Positions 22,161 through 35,900 of a stretch of DNA of 64,000 nucleotides are shown in pieces (position 1 is the stretch's first letter; every line of letters starts with the position of its first letter). The DNA comes from Anarhynchus alexandrinus (Eukaryota; Chordata; Aves; Charadriiformes; Charadriidae): NCBI GenBank assembly GCA_008711295.1, contig VUYV01000011.1, positions 2,417,669-2,481,668 of the forward strand, in the 5' to 3' direction. Both the position numbers and the translations under genes were made by a program. The notes beneath the pieces were generated by a model. The model was not told the origin of the DNA and searched no databases. It worked only from the letters and a program-made list of their open reading frames with translations.

Positions 22161-25100
22161 CTGAAAGCAACATAAACAGCTTCAGTCACTCTGAATTCGT
22201 ACATCTCTATTTAGGAAGGACTTTGATATGTCTCTAAAGCACTCTTTGCAGATCAATTTGCTTAAATACGGATATAGAAGCCTAGTTTTCAACAGCTAAT
22301 TGACCCAACACCTCCTGTCTCTGGAGAAAAGAATCTCATGTGAATCTCATGTTAGCCTCCAGGATTCAAGCCTTCCTCCACCCCTGAAGATGGGTCATTT
22401 CTACTTTTCTCCATGTAGCAAAAGGTGTCTCAGTACATGCTGTCATTTCTGTGCAGTCAAGATCAACAGCAGAAATCACACAGGAATTGCTAAGAGCTCC
22501 GTGAAAACATTTTATTTTCATCTCCATTTTCCATCTCTTGTTGCTATTAACCATCTTTCCATCAGTGATATCTCTTGTGACAGCTCATCAGAATCAAATA
22601 TCTGTAGTTTATTACAGCTGGGATGATTGTGAACTTTAGGGAATAAGGACAAGATGGGTAATCCTAAGGAAACAAAAAGGCCATAGGGTGACAACCTTAA
22701 CTTGTAATGCGGAGCAAAGCACACGCAAAATTCAATGTATAACCATATCAGAAAAATATCATTTACTCCTGAGAGCACTGGTGCAAGCAGAGGGGAATCA
22801 GATGTGCTTGGGCACAATAGCCAAGTGGGAATCTGCTGGCTGCAGCAGGAGCCAGTCAGTAAAATCACTGCAATCTCAAGCAATCTATACAGGCCATACA
22901 GAATAATCATCTCATTATGTTTCAACAAATCACTAATTCTACCAAGTGCCGAGGTTAACAAGGCTCCTGTCGATAGCAGCGGTTTGGCACACAGGAATTC
23001 AATACTCAGAGAATCGGCCTCCATCAGTATTAACAAAACACGTGAGAAATAAGATGTGAATGCCTCCTTCTCCCCCACTCCTACCACCAGGTGATCCCTA
23101 ACCTACATGCATGCTGCAACTACAGCTGCTCAGAAGTTTCTGACCGCTTCCCCCCAGAAAAAAAACCAAAACAACTGAATATGCTTTGCAGAAGCACATT
23201 CATTTCAGTGAGCCTTCTGCTGAAACGTAAGCCATTCTCCCAGTCCTCGGCCAACTGCCAGGAGAAATCAACTGTCACATGGCACAAGGCAAAGTGCCTG
23301 ATGTAGCTTAAGTCTTCAGAGCTTGAACTATTCAGGCTTCCAACACGCGCGGCTCCCAGGCAGCTCTCTCCATCACGCACTTTGGAAAACCCAAACGTGT
23401 TAAAGCCTTCAGAGAGTCCCATCAGCTGGCCCCTAACCCTGTGCAACCTAAGGAATGAAGACAGTGCAAGTCCTCACACAACTGCATGGCAGGGCTTCCC
23501 CAGAGCTCAGACTTTCACACAGGAAAACAGAGATATTCCTTCTGCAAAATTAGCATCAACACCACCATAAAGGATTTCAGAGCCGTCCCTGGAAAGCTTT
23601 TTTTTAATCTCATGTTTATCCCTTCTTTATTAATCATCTTTATTCTCCCAAATCCTGAAGACTCAAGTCTTCAGGCTCTTTACATCAGAGATTATGCTGA
23701 CCATAGTTAGAGAAAGCAGGTAAGACTTGTAAGCAAAACATCCCATTCTGATGCAGACATCTTCACACAACAAAAAAAAGGAGAAGGTGAAACACAGAAC
23801 ACTCCAAATATAGCAACAGAATGGTTCCTAAACCAGCAAGTTTTTCTAACTTCCCTCGAAGCAACATTTAGTTTAACAGCAATACAAGTAGACAATAAAA
23901 TCCAGGTTTTAGGACTCCCATTCAACAAACTCCCCAAACAAAACAAATTCTTTCTTTGCTTACTTTAACTGCAAACATGTTTTGGGTTGGTAGCCCCTAG
24001 GAAGAGAAGGTACAGCACACTACTGCACTAGCTGGCGCACTCCAGAGTGGAAAGTAGTCTCACATTTTGCTAAGGACAACTTTTTCCCCATGCCTACGTG
24101 GCCAGTTAATAAACCAGTATCCGAATTTGGAGTCAAAGGCGCATTCTCAACTCTGCCACCTTCAGTTACCATGAAGCAGCCACATCAAACTGACAACTCT
24201 CATTTTGCTGATCATTAGGGTTCCACAAGAAGTTACCATACCTTGGAGACCACCATTGTTTGTAAGATCAGTTTGGAAAACACAAAGGAAAGTCGGCTAA
24301 ACATTACATCAATGTTAATTATCTAATACAAGAACTTGTTTGACTTCACACTGAGTTAAGGCAAGGTTGCTCCAGCAAAAATCATTTACCTTGTCTCTGC
24401 TAAGGGACGGTAGCTCTTTAAATCATTCAAATCTCTTTGCAAGACCACACCTTATAACCCCTAAACCCTCAATGTTCAATAACCAAATCCTCTGCTAAAT
24501 CAAAGATTAGGAATATTGTCTTCCTCCGGGGAACTATTGCAATGAATCAGCAAGAACATAACTATACCATCATCTTCTGGATTAGACGGAATCAGAACCA
24601 TTTCACTAGTGTCCCTGAGACTCTTAGGCTACGTGTCTTCTCTTCTTGAAGCTGTTTGATCCCTGTGAGCATACTGTGACCAAATGGTCACAGAGAATTG
24701 CAAGATAATGACAATCCTAGGCAGTCACCAATTTGTGACAGCATTAATGTCACAAAACCCTTATTACTAGCAAAGAGAGAAAAAGAAAGCAGCGTTCAGT
24801 ACTTCATAAAAGTTGCCTGGTTTGGGATTTTGGTTTTGTTTTATTTTTCAATTGAATCAGAGTGTTACGTTGCTGCAGCCACCACTGTTTAGGACAATGA
24901 TAGAGCCTGGCTTACCAGAAACACCTTAAACAGAGCAATTAAGGAACATTTTGAAAAACCAAAGAAATAAGATTAGTGCCTCCAGGAATCAATCTTCAAA
25001 CTGCAGCGAGACAGATATATCAGAATAATGAACCGACATCACAGCCCTGTATATCAAAGTCATCTTCAGACCAAGAACATCACACACGCAGGCAGGCCTT

Positions 25101-27144
25101 AGATCATTCCCATGCATAAAGGCAGCTGGCAAGAATCTAGGGGCTTCTGGGTGGGCAAGGCAGAAGAAACAAGTGGTCACAGAAAACATGAACTACAAAA
25201 AAATACTGTTTTGGGAGAAGGGGACAGAGGTTCCTCTGACTCACTCTCTGGAATGGGTCTCAATGCATCAGATTTATCTGGATGAGTGTCCTCATTGCTC
25301 TTAGACACTGTTAAGATACAGACCAAGGAGTTTGGGGAGGAAAACAAGGGGAAAGTAGGAGACTGCAAGATATCGGTTAGCCCACAGACCCTGAAGCATA
25401 CAATTCTGTTACCCAGAATACAGATATTTATCAAGTGTTACGCTACTGCTCATTATCTCACAATCTCTTTTTTTTTTCCTCCTGTTTTCCTTTTAGCTCT
25501 TCAGAGCAAACAGTGACCTAATGAACAAGAAAGACTGAGACAGAAGCCTAGCTACATTCCAACAGGAACCAACCTTCTCCAGGTGTGGTTGTGAAATTTC
25601 AGTCCCACAAAGGCCCTTATTCCACTCCCACATCTCCAACATGGATATGGGCGATACTCCAGTGTGTGAAGAATCCCTTGCCATGTCAGCATGCTGCAAA
25701 AGCAGCCCAGGCAGCAAGAGTTCTGCCAAAAACAGAATCCAGGCACAAAAGACAACCAGTAACTTCCACCACAACAGGCACAAACATTTGGTGGAGAACT
25801 AGCCTAAATTCACCAACAGCATTCCTAGTGGAAAGTCCCATCAAGTTGTTTACCTTTATCTGAATCCCAAACCCTTGCTCCTGGGGACTGATCCTAGGTG
25901 ATTTCACCAAGCTTCTTCCTCCCCTCCTTTCCCAGCCTCTTCCTTTCCACAAAGACTACCCTTCCTTTTGCATCCCTGTGCCTGCATGGGGAACCAAGAT
26001 GCAGGTGGCCAGGGTAGAATCCCCTCACAGCTTTTGGTTAGCTCTTTTCTGTGGCATGCAACTGGGAAATTGCCATGTGTGCAAACCTCACCAGCACCAA
26101 CTCTGTATGGAGTTAAAATTGGCTTTGATTTTGTCCCATTTGTCAAACAGCACTTCACCTCACCCTAAAACCCATCAGAAGTGGCAAAAAAATGTAGCTG
26201 CTGTTTGCCAGGTAATTAAGATGGTTTGCTGTAGCGCTTTTCCGTAACAGCCCAGCTTGAGATGAACAACACAGCAGAACACACACGGCTAGGCAAAAGT
26301 AAGCAAAGTTCATGCAATAAGCTTGAGGAGATGGAAGCTCTTGGGCCCTCCTTCCAAAAAGGGCAGTTGAAGATTAAACTTTAAAACTCCATCTCTAGGA
26401 AGTCTCCTAGGGACAGAGCAAACACTACATCAGGAGGATCATATTCCTCCCTCTCTAATCCACAACGCCTCCAAAGCCATGTCCTCTTCCCCCTTATCCC
26501 TCAAACTGAAACCTTCAAGGCATTGAGGTGACATCAGTATAACCCCAGAAGGGTCTGATGGTCTGCTCGCTAGCATTATGGCTTCTCAAGAGAGATGAGA
26601 CACTGTCATACCACAGGCTGGAATGGCAATGACGGCTTACCGAATACACGGCTCTACGCTGCTCCACACAACAACCATTCTTAGCTGGAACTTTGGTTTG
26701 AACCTAAAGTTGACTGACAAAATGTTTGCCCCAACTGCCAGACCTTGGTGCTGTCCCAAGATCCAGAAGAAGGGGAGCTATCGGATATGAGACTTCTCCA
26801 ACCTGCCTGCTTCCTCTTCTAAGATACCTCCAGCACCTGTGTTCTCAGAAAGGCCTTCTCTGGCACCCCAGCAGTCTCCCACCAAGCACAGTAGTCAGCC
26901 AGCAAACCACCATCCTACAACAAGCAGATGTTATTCTCCAGGGTGCCTCCTCGCTCTTGGCCGACTACTCTGTCCAGATCCTTTGATGGACAAGTCCAGC
27001 GCCAGCTCAGAGTAAGGAGGATTCCACTGAGGTAAAAGATTTGATTGAGAATAGATTACGAGCCTCTCGTAGGAATATCTGTTTAGAGGAAAAAAGCTGA
27101 TTCACTCAATGTCAGCTGTTTTAAAGTTATCTCACTAGTCCCAC
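22161..27144. other. Non-coding stretch, no gene recognised
   Basis: About 5 kb without a recognisable exon or young repeat. The longest non-gap, non-repeat open frame in the window, 189 codons on the minus strand at 22518-23087, has no signal peptide, domain or repeat that I recognise, and splice-type boundaries are not evident. A long polypyrimidine tract ending in TTTTAG at about 25470-25497 resembles a 3' splice site on the plus strand, but in-frame stops follow. Confidence 0.5.
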
Positions 27145-27330
27145 AGAAACAAGAAAGGCCACACTGAGTCAGAACAAGCGTCCGTTTAACTCACTATCCT
27201 GCTTTGCAACAGTGGCCACTAGTAGACACCTAAGGAAAAATGAGGTCAGGCTAAGTATATATAGCATTAACCCTAATACTGTCACAATATCTGGCTATTT
27301 TCAACTAAAGGGATCCTTTGAGTTCTTTCT
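27145..27330 (-). mobile_element. Ancient CR1-type LINE fragment (degenerate)
   Basis: The plus strand from 27151 resembles the antisense of an old amniote CR1-type 3' region: GGCCACACTGAGTCAGA, then a degraded form of the usual GTCCATCTAGCCCAGTATCCTG, then CAACAGTGGCC. The same motif appears in the opposite orientation at 42816. Divergence is high, so family and edges are uncertain. The identification is from memory of the family pattern. Confidence 0.55.
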
Positions 27331-27375
27331 GGTGGCTCAGACTACAACAGACCAGCACAACAATTTACTATAGCT

Positions 27376-27431
27376 GAACAAACAAAAAAAACCAACAAAA
27401 AAAACCCAACCAAAAACCAAACACCACCAAG
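27376..27431 (+). repeat. A-rich tract with CCAA and ACCCAA words
   Basis: A-runs interrupted by CC and CAAC. It belongs to the same compositional class as the tracts at 20708, 20960 and 30540. Confidence 0.8.
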
Positions 27432-29535
27432 ACAGAGTTTCTACCTGCTTTGGCTTTGTTTCTGAGACCAGAAATGCCATGAGATTTCCTTTGCTCTTTG
27501 CACAGGCCCTAAAGCATGACTGGCTTATTACATCATGTCTCCTGCAAGCATAGTGGTCTTGCAGCCTTACAAGAGTTGGTGTTCTCTGTCCCCATCCTGT
27601 CCAAACCAGATAGTCATAAAAAATTTTACATCTGCGTCGATCTGGCATGCCATCTATCTGTAAAAACACCCTGCTGGCTGTCTGGATCACATCTGTTTAA
27701 AGACCCGTTTGAGCATTTCCATCTATCTGGTGCTTTGAAATCACAGGGTACAGACAGGCCAATTATAAACAATTAAGTTACCACACGTAAGAAATTACTG
27801 TTTCTCAGATGAGCAAAGGTAATTGGCCATATGCACACTCACAGACTAGTCCCAATGGCCAAGCAAATTGGTTTAACTTGTATTTTGGGGTAACACATTT
27901 TGCTACCTATTTGCAAGGGAGGAAAAGAACAACCAGGGTCAGCTACCACAGCTCAAGGTAACAGTCATCTAGGGTTTAAGAAGATACCCACAATTTATCA
28001 GTCCACCCTCACAGTGAAACCTTCGGAGTTTGTCAGTGTTATTTTGCCCCACCTCAGCAAACAACTCACACTTCAGAAACAAAAGCAGTTTCATTCTAAA
28101 CAGAACCAAAGACCTATTTAAAGGCATACAGAAGAAATGCAGCAGGGAAAAAACAAACAGAATTACTTGCTAATTGTTCCTTCTCCAGGTAATTAACCCA
28201 GAAGCATACCTGAAACTGTGCATTTTTCTTTTCAAAGACACAGAAATTGAGCATGTGAATACCTTTAGTTTTATGTCAAAATAGACTTACAGCCTCCCTT
28301 GCTTGCAGTAAATTACCTGGAAAAACAAATCACATTTTTGAGGAAAATGACCATAAAACTGCACAATACTTGGCTACAAGATGAGAGCAACCAGATGGGA
28401 GTAGGGGGAAACATCCCCAGAAATACTGGATTTGCATTATTTTAGGGTCAGCTGTAATCCCAAGAGGGCAAACGGGTCACAGCAATACATGAGAAGAACC
28501 AACTCTACAAAATTCATCACTCAATAACATCCCGCCTTTGGCACGCTTCAATCAGGCTGTGATGAGAGATGGGGAAGAGGCAGAGATGCACATGTGGTTG
28601 CTATGGAGTTAAAGACTTAAAGGAGATAGAGGGAATCAACACAACTGCCTAGAATATAGTTAACTCTTAAAGTGCCTCTCTCTAAACACCTCCCTGGCCA
28701 GCCAAATTCATGAATACCCATACTAAGAGAATCCTTTTAAATACCCAAGAGTTCCCATTTAGAGTCGGAGTCCAAGAACCAAAATCCACCAAGGGAGTGC
28801 AGATGTTCCACATTAAAAAACAGTTGAGACTGGCAAACAAGAGCCAGCTGCTACAGAAGCCAAGTAAGGGTTGAGGGATTAGAGGATGGAGGTGGACAGG
28901 GATGGAGAACCATGCTTTGCAGCATATCATCTCTGCCAGCTGCCCTTGTAGCTCAATATTCTTCTCTGCTAGGCACAAGAGAGAAAAATTAATTGCTAGA
29001 GATCCATGCAGAGATTGATTTACCCCAAGATGACAAACAGGGGCATTACCAAAAAATTTAAAACCTCTGCAGTTGAAGTGTCAATATGAAATGTTTGAAG
29101 TGCACTGAAGTCGTAAGAAGCCTAGGCACATCCTTTCCTTGAAAACACACATCTTGACATTTTTGGACTACTTCTGCCCCATGGCATCATTCAGCACTGT
29201 ATGAAAGAGCCACCACACTTGCTGATGTGAGCGCACAAGACTCACATATAGGCAAGGACTGGGATGAGGCTGGCACAGGACATGCTACTTGCGCAGTTTG
29301 CTTCCAAGACCAAACAAGGAGGAACTTCCTGGAAGATAATCTCCTGAAGCAAAGATTTTAGGGGTGGGAAAAGGGTTCTGGCAGACCAGGCAGAGGAGAA
29401 AAAAAAGCCTGAAGACAGTGCCAGACATGCTGTAGCTGATGACTGAAGTCATAAAGCACATTTCACAGATAATCCAACCAGATGCTTCCAGATCACAAGA
29501 GGCTGCTGCGTTTCCAACTCCCTGCAGAGTTTCCT
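27432..29535. other. Non-coding stretch, nothing recognised
   Basis: No exon, RNA gene or repeat of note. Open frames are short and without domain character. Confidence 0.55.
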
Positions 29536-29539
29536 AGCA

Positions 29540-29575
29540 GGGTGTGTGTGTGTGTGTATATATGTAGATAATCAG
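29540..29575 (+). repeat. (GT)n followed by (TA)n microsatellite
   Basis: A GT run of about nine units followed by TATATATG. It is short enough to be variable between individuals. Confidence 0.85.
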
Positions 29576-30539
29576 CAAAGTTTCTATTTTCTCCTGCCTA
29601 CTTAAGGCAGTCTTTCAGTGTGCATCCTCCTACACTGCTATTTTTACCTGCTCCTAATCAGTGTGTTCTCAAACATCAAGAGACTCAGAGAAGAGTTCAA
29701 CCCCTTCAGTGCACAGCCCACGACACGCTGAGTAATACCTGAACGGCAGCTCTTCTCTCCGCACCCAGGACATCGCGCCTTGTAGGGCACTGGGGAGAGC
29801 GGGCGGTCAGGGCTTGGGGATCTCATTTGCATGATGCTGAGCTTGAACTGAAAGCTCTTTGGGCAGAGATCATTTGGCAGTCAAGCAGAGAGGACTGTAT
29901 CCAAAGTCGGAGCTTTAAACTACTAGCATAGTAAATAATAATACTGACAATAACCAGAAAAGCTGGGTAAACTTTTTTACTGCATTGTTTTCTCCTCTCC
30001 TTTTTTCCTCCTCTCACCACAAAGCTTTCAGCTTTCACTTTCAATGAATCATGTTTCCTTGCTGGACCCAACACGTCTGATCTATCATAAGCTCTCAGCC
30101 TCACAGCAGGCATTAACCTGTGGACAAAATTCCCAAAGGACGCGGGTGCCTCAGTCCTTGCGAGGAAGTCCCTGAGATTTACAGTAACAAGAAGCCTGAA
30201 ACACGAAGTAGATGGCACCAAATCCTGATGCCAGATGACAGCCCACTGATCAGCAGGCTGCTCTCTCAGCCCCTGTAAAGGCAGGTCCATATCAGCAAGC
30301 CAGTGAAGCTGCTTATTTAAGCTGGGCCATTTTCCAGTGAACGACCCTGCAGAAGTGGTGTGTTTGTACGGGCTACAGTGACACCCTCTGTACTAGCACA
30401 AACCCTGATCACACTCTGCGGGACAGACACCACTGTCCTCAAGGCTCAAAGCATTCCCATTCTGTGGGAATCTTCCAGCCTGATATAAGGAAGGACTTGA
30501 TAGACGTACTTTTTACAGCCACTGACTAACAAGCATCCT
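29576..30539. other. Non-coding stretch with a small CpG-containing patch
   Basis: The 29715-29835 part is richer in CpG than its surroundings and ends in the octamer-type word ATTTGCAT (about 29825). The 155-codon minus-strand open frame at 29823-30290 resembles no known protein. A small regulatory element is possible but unproven. Confidence 0.4.
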
Positions 30540-30618
30540 TAAAATAATAAATAAATTTAAAAAAAACTAAGGAAAAAACAACAAACAAACAAAAAAAACC
30601 CACACAACAAAACCCCTA
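30540..30618 (+). repeat. A-rich tract with CAAA and ACCCAC words
   Basis: AATAAATAAAT passes into A-runs, ACAAACAAAC and AAAACCCACAC, in the same orientation as the related tracts. Confidence 0.8.
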
Positions 30619-31927
30619 CAGATGCCAAACCAAGCTCACCATGGGTTGACAGGCTGGAGATGAGTGTGGCTTACGTAATACAGAAGACTTGTATCACAAG
30701 TCAAGGAACCGTGTATGGTTTCTTGGCTATTGCTAAGGCTAATATTCCCCAACTCGCCTCAAAAACACTCAGAGGATCCAATTTTTGAGGAACCATTTGA
30801 AAGGGAACAAACTTCCTGGTTCGGACATCAAGCCTATCTCCAGGAGATCAGAAGAAGAAAGCACAGGCTGGGGCGGGGAGAGGGATGTTATCTCGCCTGT
30901 GTCTCCCTCAGAGTCCTGGCTAGCACTGCAAACAGACTTGTGGCAGAGTCTGGAGCAAGGTGTCCCCGAGCCAGACACTTCTCTCATCACTCTCAGCTGC
31001 ATCAAACTGAGCCCCAGATACCACAGGCCTTGAGAAACATTCCCACTGCAGTCTGGGCACATTAAGTGGTGGATACAGAGAAATCAGCACAGCTGCAAAA
31101 AGCTTTTAAATTCAAGATTAGAGGCCAGTGAGATACTCTGAAGCTTGCCATTCACAGGTTTTCACCACTGTTTTCCCTGAACACAGTTATGTATTGCATC
31201 ATGCCTTTTTCACTGAAGGTCAGATTTTCATATATATTTTCTCCAGAAGTCAGAGTGACCAACAGCATTTTAACCTCTCTCCAAGTGAATGGCTCAAACA
31301 GAAAGAATGGGTAAGGAAAAGGGACCAGCACATTGCAGTTATCTTACTGGATCACAAGTCAGCTCTTTGAAGCCCAGTATTGCAGTGGTTTACTTATATT
31401 ATGATAGCGCAGAAATTCCAACTGTGATCAGGTCCTCGTTATTCCAGACACTGCTTTTCCAAAGAGCGAGGGATGTCCCCTACCCCAAACCATGTCAACC
31501 CTGTTCATAATCATGTCCCTGCATCCTCCTGTCTGTCATCCATCACACCTTGCTCCCATCAATTCTCACTAACCCCATTCATTACACGTACAGCCATAGT
31601 GCCCATATCCCTGACCCAAGCTCCAACAGGTGGAAGAAAGGAAGCGTCTACCACATTTCCAGAGGCAATGGAAGTGGTAGCATAAGCAACCTGCTCACAC
31701 TTGAAGTCCAAATAAACCCAGATCTCCCAATTGACTACTAATGTCTTAAGCTTTCTTTCCTCCTTTCTTCATTTTTCAATCGCTATACAAATAAGCAAAA
31801 CCTCCTTTGTCTCTCCTCATCCATTGTGTAGCCCTGATTTTCAAGAACAGACAGATATTCCCTTGAAATAGTCCTTAATTCACCTGATCTTGCAAGCCAT
31901 TTCCTCTCTTGCAGCAGCATTAAAAAG
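30619..31927. other. Non-coding stretch, nothing recognised
   Basis: No convincing exon or repeat. Confidence 0.5.
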
Positions 31928-31948
31928 AAATAAGTAAATAAATAAAAG

Positions 31949-31990
31949 AATTCCACTAAGGCCGAAAAAAAAATTCCACTAAGGCCAAAA
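31949..31990 (+). repeat. 23-bp tandem duplication
   Basis: The word TTCCACTAAGGCC occurs at 31951 and again at 31974, separated by an A-run, which gives two units of 23 bases. Confidence 0.75.
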
Positions 31991-32275
31991 GTACCAAGGG
32001 CCAAAGCTCCTAGTGATGCATTAGTAACAGAGAACCAGCTCCAGTGCCCCAAACCCAACCACACCGAAAATCTTTAAAGACTGCTCCAACAACTTAAGAA
32101 ATGTTGCCAGCAAGAACCAGGTAACTGATCGGCCACAAGTACCACATTTGAGAAATATGGCATCTTGGTCTGCATGCGAGTGATCTGAGCAAATCTCAGC
32201 TTCCTGTCAACACGTATTATTCAAACTTCTGACATTTTAAAAGTTGACCCTATGGATGAATCACAGGCAGTTCAA

Positions 32276-32301
32276 TATATATATATATTATATATATAAT
32301 T
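32276..32301 (+). repeat. (AT)n microsatellite
   Basis: An AT run with one TT interruption; self-complementary. Confidence 0.9.
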
Positions 32302-32661
32302 CAGCACTTGATACTTGATATTTAAACTTCCTAGCTCAGATTATAAATGTTGACAGATTTATCTATGACTGGTGCTGATTGGAAAGTATCTGTGCTCCCA
32401 TTTAAAATTTCAGCATTTTCCCCATTCTTGTAAACATTTATCATACAATTTTTAAAATGGCTCGAAATACTTAAAACATTTTTGCAGCACTGAACAACCA
32501 AAAATCAAAGCAATTTCCTAAAAAAAATAATAAAGATCAGAGTACTCCATCATAAAGTCCTTTGATTAAAACTGAAACTTTTCAAGAAATTTTCAATTTT
32601 CTTGGAGAACTGATTACACTGAAAAACACGTCAATAGTAATTTTGTAATCACTCTCCTCTC

Positions 32662-32686
32662 CCATGAGTCTTACGGAGACTCATGG
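32662..32686. repeat. Perfect 10-bp inverted repeat
   Basis: Left arm CCATGAGTCT, loop TACGG, right arm AGACTCATGG. Each arm contains a TGAGTC/GACTCA word, which is an AP-1-like partial site. Confidence 0.85.
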
Positions 32687-32930
32687 TATTGATTTTATTC
32701 TCATTTTAGAACTAGAACTACATGCGGTTGAAATCTTTAAGTAAAAATTCTTACTCAATTTAACATTTGCCATAAAACCAGTAAACAGCAATGTGAAATA
32801 TTAAAAATAAATTTTTAGTAGCACTAATATTTTTCAATGTCACCACCTAAACATGAAAAAATATTCTTTTGAAAGCAAAGTCACTTTAGATAATATATTA
32901 ATAAAGCATTTCAATAGCTTTTCATTGTGC

Positions 32931-35900
32931 CTTCCTCCTTTTTTCTTTCTTCTTGCAGCTGCAAAAAGAGCACAAGCAATTTGGGGGGAAAATACTTTGG
33001 TATAAATTTTTAATATGTAGTTTCCTCACAAAATATTCATGCTCCCTACTACAGTTTACTTCCCTGTGAACGTCAACACCAGCAGTCAATAGAACGTTCC
33101 CAGGCTCAACCCAGACAAATTCATTCTGCTTTGCTTTTGCCCAAAATCCAGTTTGCATTTCTCAGTCGGCTCAGAGATGGACAGGAGACTTCCCCCAAGG
33201 AAGCTCAAGTTCTCCCAGCACTCTCTTGCCTGAACCAAAACAAAGAGACAGTAGGCTGTATACTTAAACTCTCTGCAGATTGCACTCAATTAGTATTTAT
33301 TTAAGTGATAGCAGGATAATGCCACTGAAAGAGGATGCTTAACTTAAAGGGGAATAGCTCAACAGATTGGAAGTCACACGGGTGACACTACAATCCTGTC
33401 ACCTTTTCGTATCTTGGCAGTCAGGGCTTGAGGCAGCGCTAACACAGCTGAAGGGAACTGCACAGGGACAGAGCCATCCCCCAGTACCTGATCCAGATCA
33501 GACCCAGCTGGCTACACACAAAGTAGGGGCTGGTCCTTCCCCCTCTTCCCAAGCAATTCATGCCAGCAAGCAAACTATTTTCCCTCTGTGTTCATACCCT
33601 TACAGTCTAAGTAGGGGAAACTAGCAAGCAAGAATCACTTTATTCCCACCCATTCCCAGTAACATGCATATAAACATATAAAACGAACAAGACATCATCT
33701 GGAAGCTCAGAAAAGATGGGTGATATCTTTGCTGAGACAATCACCACATAAATGCATATCACAGCCTAAAACTACAATGAAAGTGAAAGCTAAAGAAAGA
33801 AGAGTCAACCTCTGTTTATTTTCTCAGGAAGCGAGGCTTCAGACCAAGCCTTGGGTGGTCACAATTATATCACAGTCTTTTGCAGTGATAAGCAAAATCT
33901 GTCTTCTAGCAAGTGGAAGCGGGATGCCAATGTCTGGTGGCACAACATAAGCAACAAGCACCAGAAACAAGTGTGGAAACAAGCAAGAGGGACATGTTTG
34001 CTACCTGAAGCAGTTAGAGGGGTCAAGGATGGTGAGTTCACTCAGCACATCATCTGCTTAGATCCCTCTATTTATAGTCCAGATAGGTTATAAACAACTT
34101 ATCTGTTTTAAATCAAGTTTATCTATTTATTACCAGCAGTTCTCTCTGACAAACCCCTGCACAGAAATGGAAGTTCATCTACTACAAAGTTCTGTTTTTT
34201 TGAGCTGAAGTAGTTCTCTTCCTCACAATAGATTATTACACTCTACAAAGCCAATGAGACAAATCCAAATATGTGTGGTCACTCTGTGTGGTCCCTGTGG
34301 CATATGTTTGTTATCATCAGAGAAACATCTCTGAGGTTAAAATTAATGATAATTTGTAGTGAAAGAAGTTCTGTACTTCAGCTCCTCAGTGGATTTTGAC
34401 ACCTCACTGCCAATATAATTAATGGGACCTTGGCACCTAGCAAGATTAGAGGACCATGGCCTCACCACAGAGGAACATTTAGCCATGTCGACCAAAGGTA
34501 AGTCACAGGACCACATTTCTGCCTCAAACACAAAAACTCTTGGTGAAAGATAGTGGCCCAAAGATTGCATAACATGGCCTAAAGATAGCATGGCTGACCA
34601 AACAGTCCTGCCAGACTGCCTGTGGCCAGCAAGTCCTGATCTGGCCACCACTTTCCGTAGCTCTACTGGACTCAGACCTCACTGTCACTTGGCCTCCCTG
34701 CTCCCATCTTCCCACTTGGCTCCCAAGTGTTTCACCTCCCTGAACTACCCAACCACTGTTAAGACCCCAGTTTCCTCTCCCTTCCCTTCTCCCATTACAT
34801 CTCCCCTTGTCTCAGCAGAAGGTGGCAGATAATTGCCAGAGGTCATTAGTATAGGCAGCAAAGAAATGGGCTTTTTCTCTTCCCATTGTATTTTCTTTCC
34901 AGGTTAAATACCCAAAGGAGTTTGATGTCAGCCCTAGCTCCCCTGGCGTTTTCCTTCCCTGCGCATAGTTCTGAGGTAGAACTGTTCAAAGCCAACTGAA
35001 TTATCAGCTAGCCCTCTAAAGCACCTGCCTCCTCTCACCCCTGCGGCGTTCTACCAGCCTCACTCAAATCCCCCAGTGATGCAGGGCACCCTCTCACCGG
35101 CAGCCAAGGAGCCCAGCTGAGAGCATTGATTCTCCCCGAGACGCTGCTTTGAGGCTGATCAACTAATCAGGCAGCAGAAAGCCCTGGGGAAGCTAAGAGC
35201 CATCCTTGGAGAAAAGACTGCAATTTTCTCTCACCGCCAGCTTCCAGGCCATGACTGCAGACAATACAGCAGAGACACAGTATGGGCCTGGACGGACAGG
35301 AGCTATTGGATGCAAGTGCCTAGTTCTCAGCATAATTCAGTAAGCTTCAGGGGACCTTACTCTTCAAAATCCACCTCTCTATACTTGCATTGCTGCAGAG
35401 ACATCAGCAATAACATTTTATGGATACGGAATGGACTCAAAAGACAAGCCTGAAATGACATTCAAACCCCTCTCTGCAAGCTGCAGGAGTCTGGCTCCTC
35501 TCTAGAGACCCATACAACTTCAATAAACTGAACAGGACAGTATGGCTACACCTCTGCCACCTACAGAAATGCCCAGCACTTGTTACCAGGGCCACCATTC
35601 TGGGGTAGAAAAAGATTCAGTCCCTCCATCTTACAGCAGAGAGACCCCACGAACACTCCCAAGGTGCTTGGAGAAGCAGAGTCTTTCTACTCACACACTG
35701 CTGTTCATGCCACCCTTGAGAGTGCCTAACTACATATAGTCACCCACGAAAGGTGGGAATGTCCCCTGAATCAGCTTGCTTTCTATTTCCACCCTATCAC
35801 AGGCAAGACAGAGTAAAACACAACCCATAGTCTATCTAGATACTCACATTTACTTAAGAACCAGTGATATTAGAGCTTTTATCCGACTTGATTACCTCAC

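Larger units (their letters stand above)
32200..32930. promoter_or_regulatory. AT-rich block, candidate regulatory element
   Basis: About 0.7 kb of strongly AT-rich sequence flanked by more balanced DNA. It contains an AT microsatellite (32276-32301), many TTTAAA and ATAAATTT-like words and a perfect hairpin at 32662-32686. No coding frame is present. It could be a conserved non-coding element, a matrix-attachment-like region or simply AT-rich intron; composition alone cannot decide. Confidence 0.25.

Noticed and set aside
29823..30290. 155-codon minus-strand open frame as a gene
   Set aside because: No recognisable domain, no splice context and mixed composition.
34460..34500. Micro-exon ending at the donor-like CAAAG|GTAAGTCA
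   Set aside because: No polypyrimidine tract or acceptor of quality precedes it.
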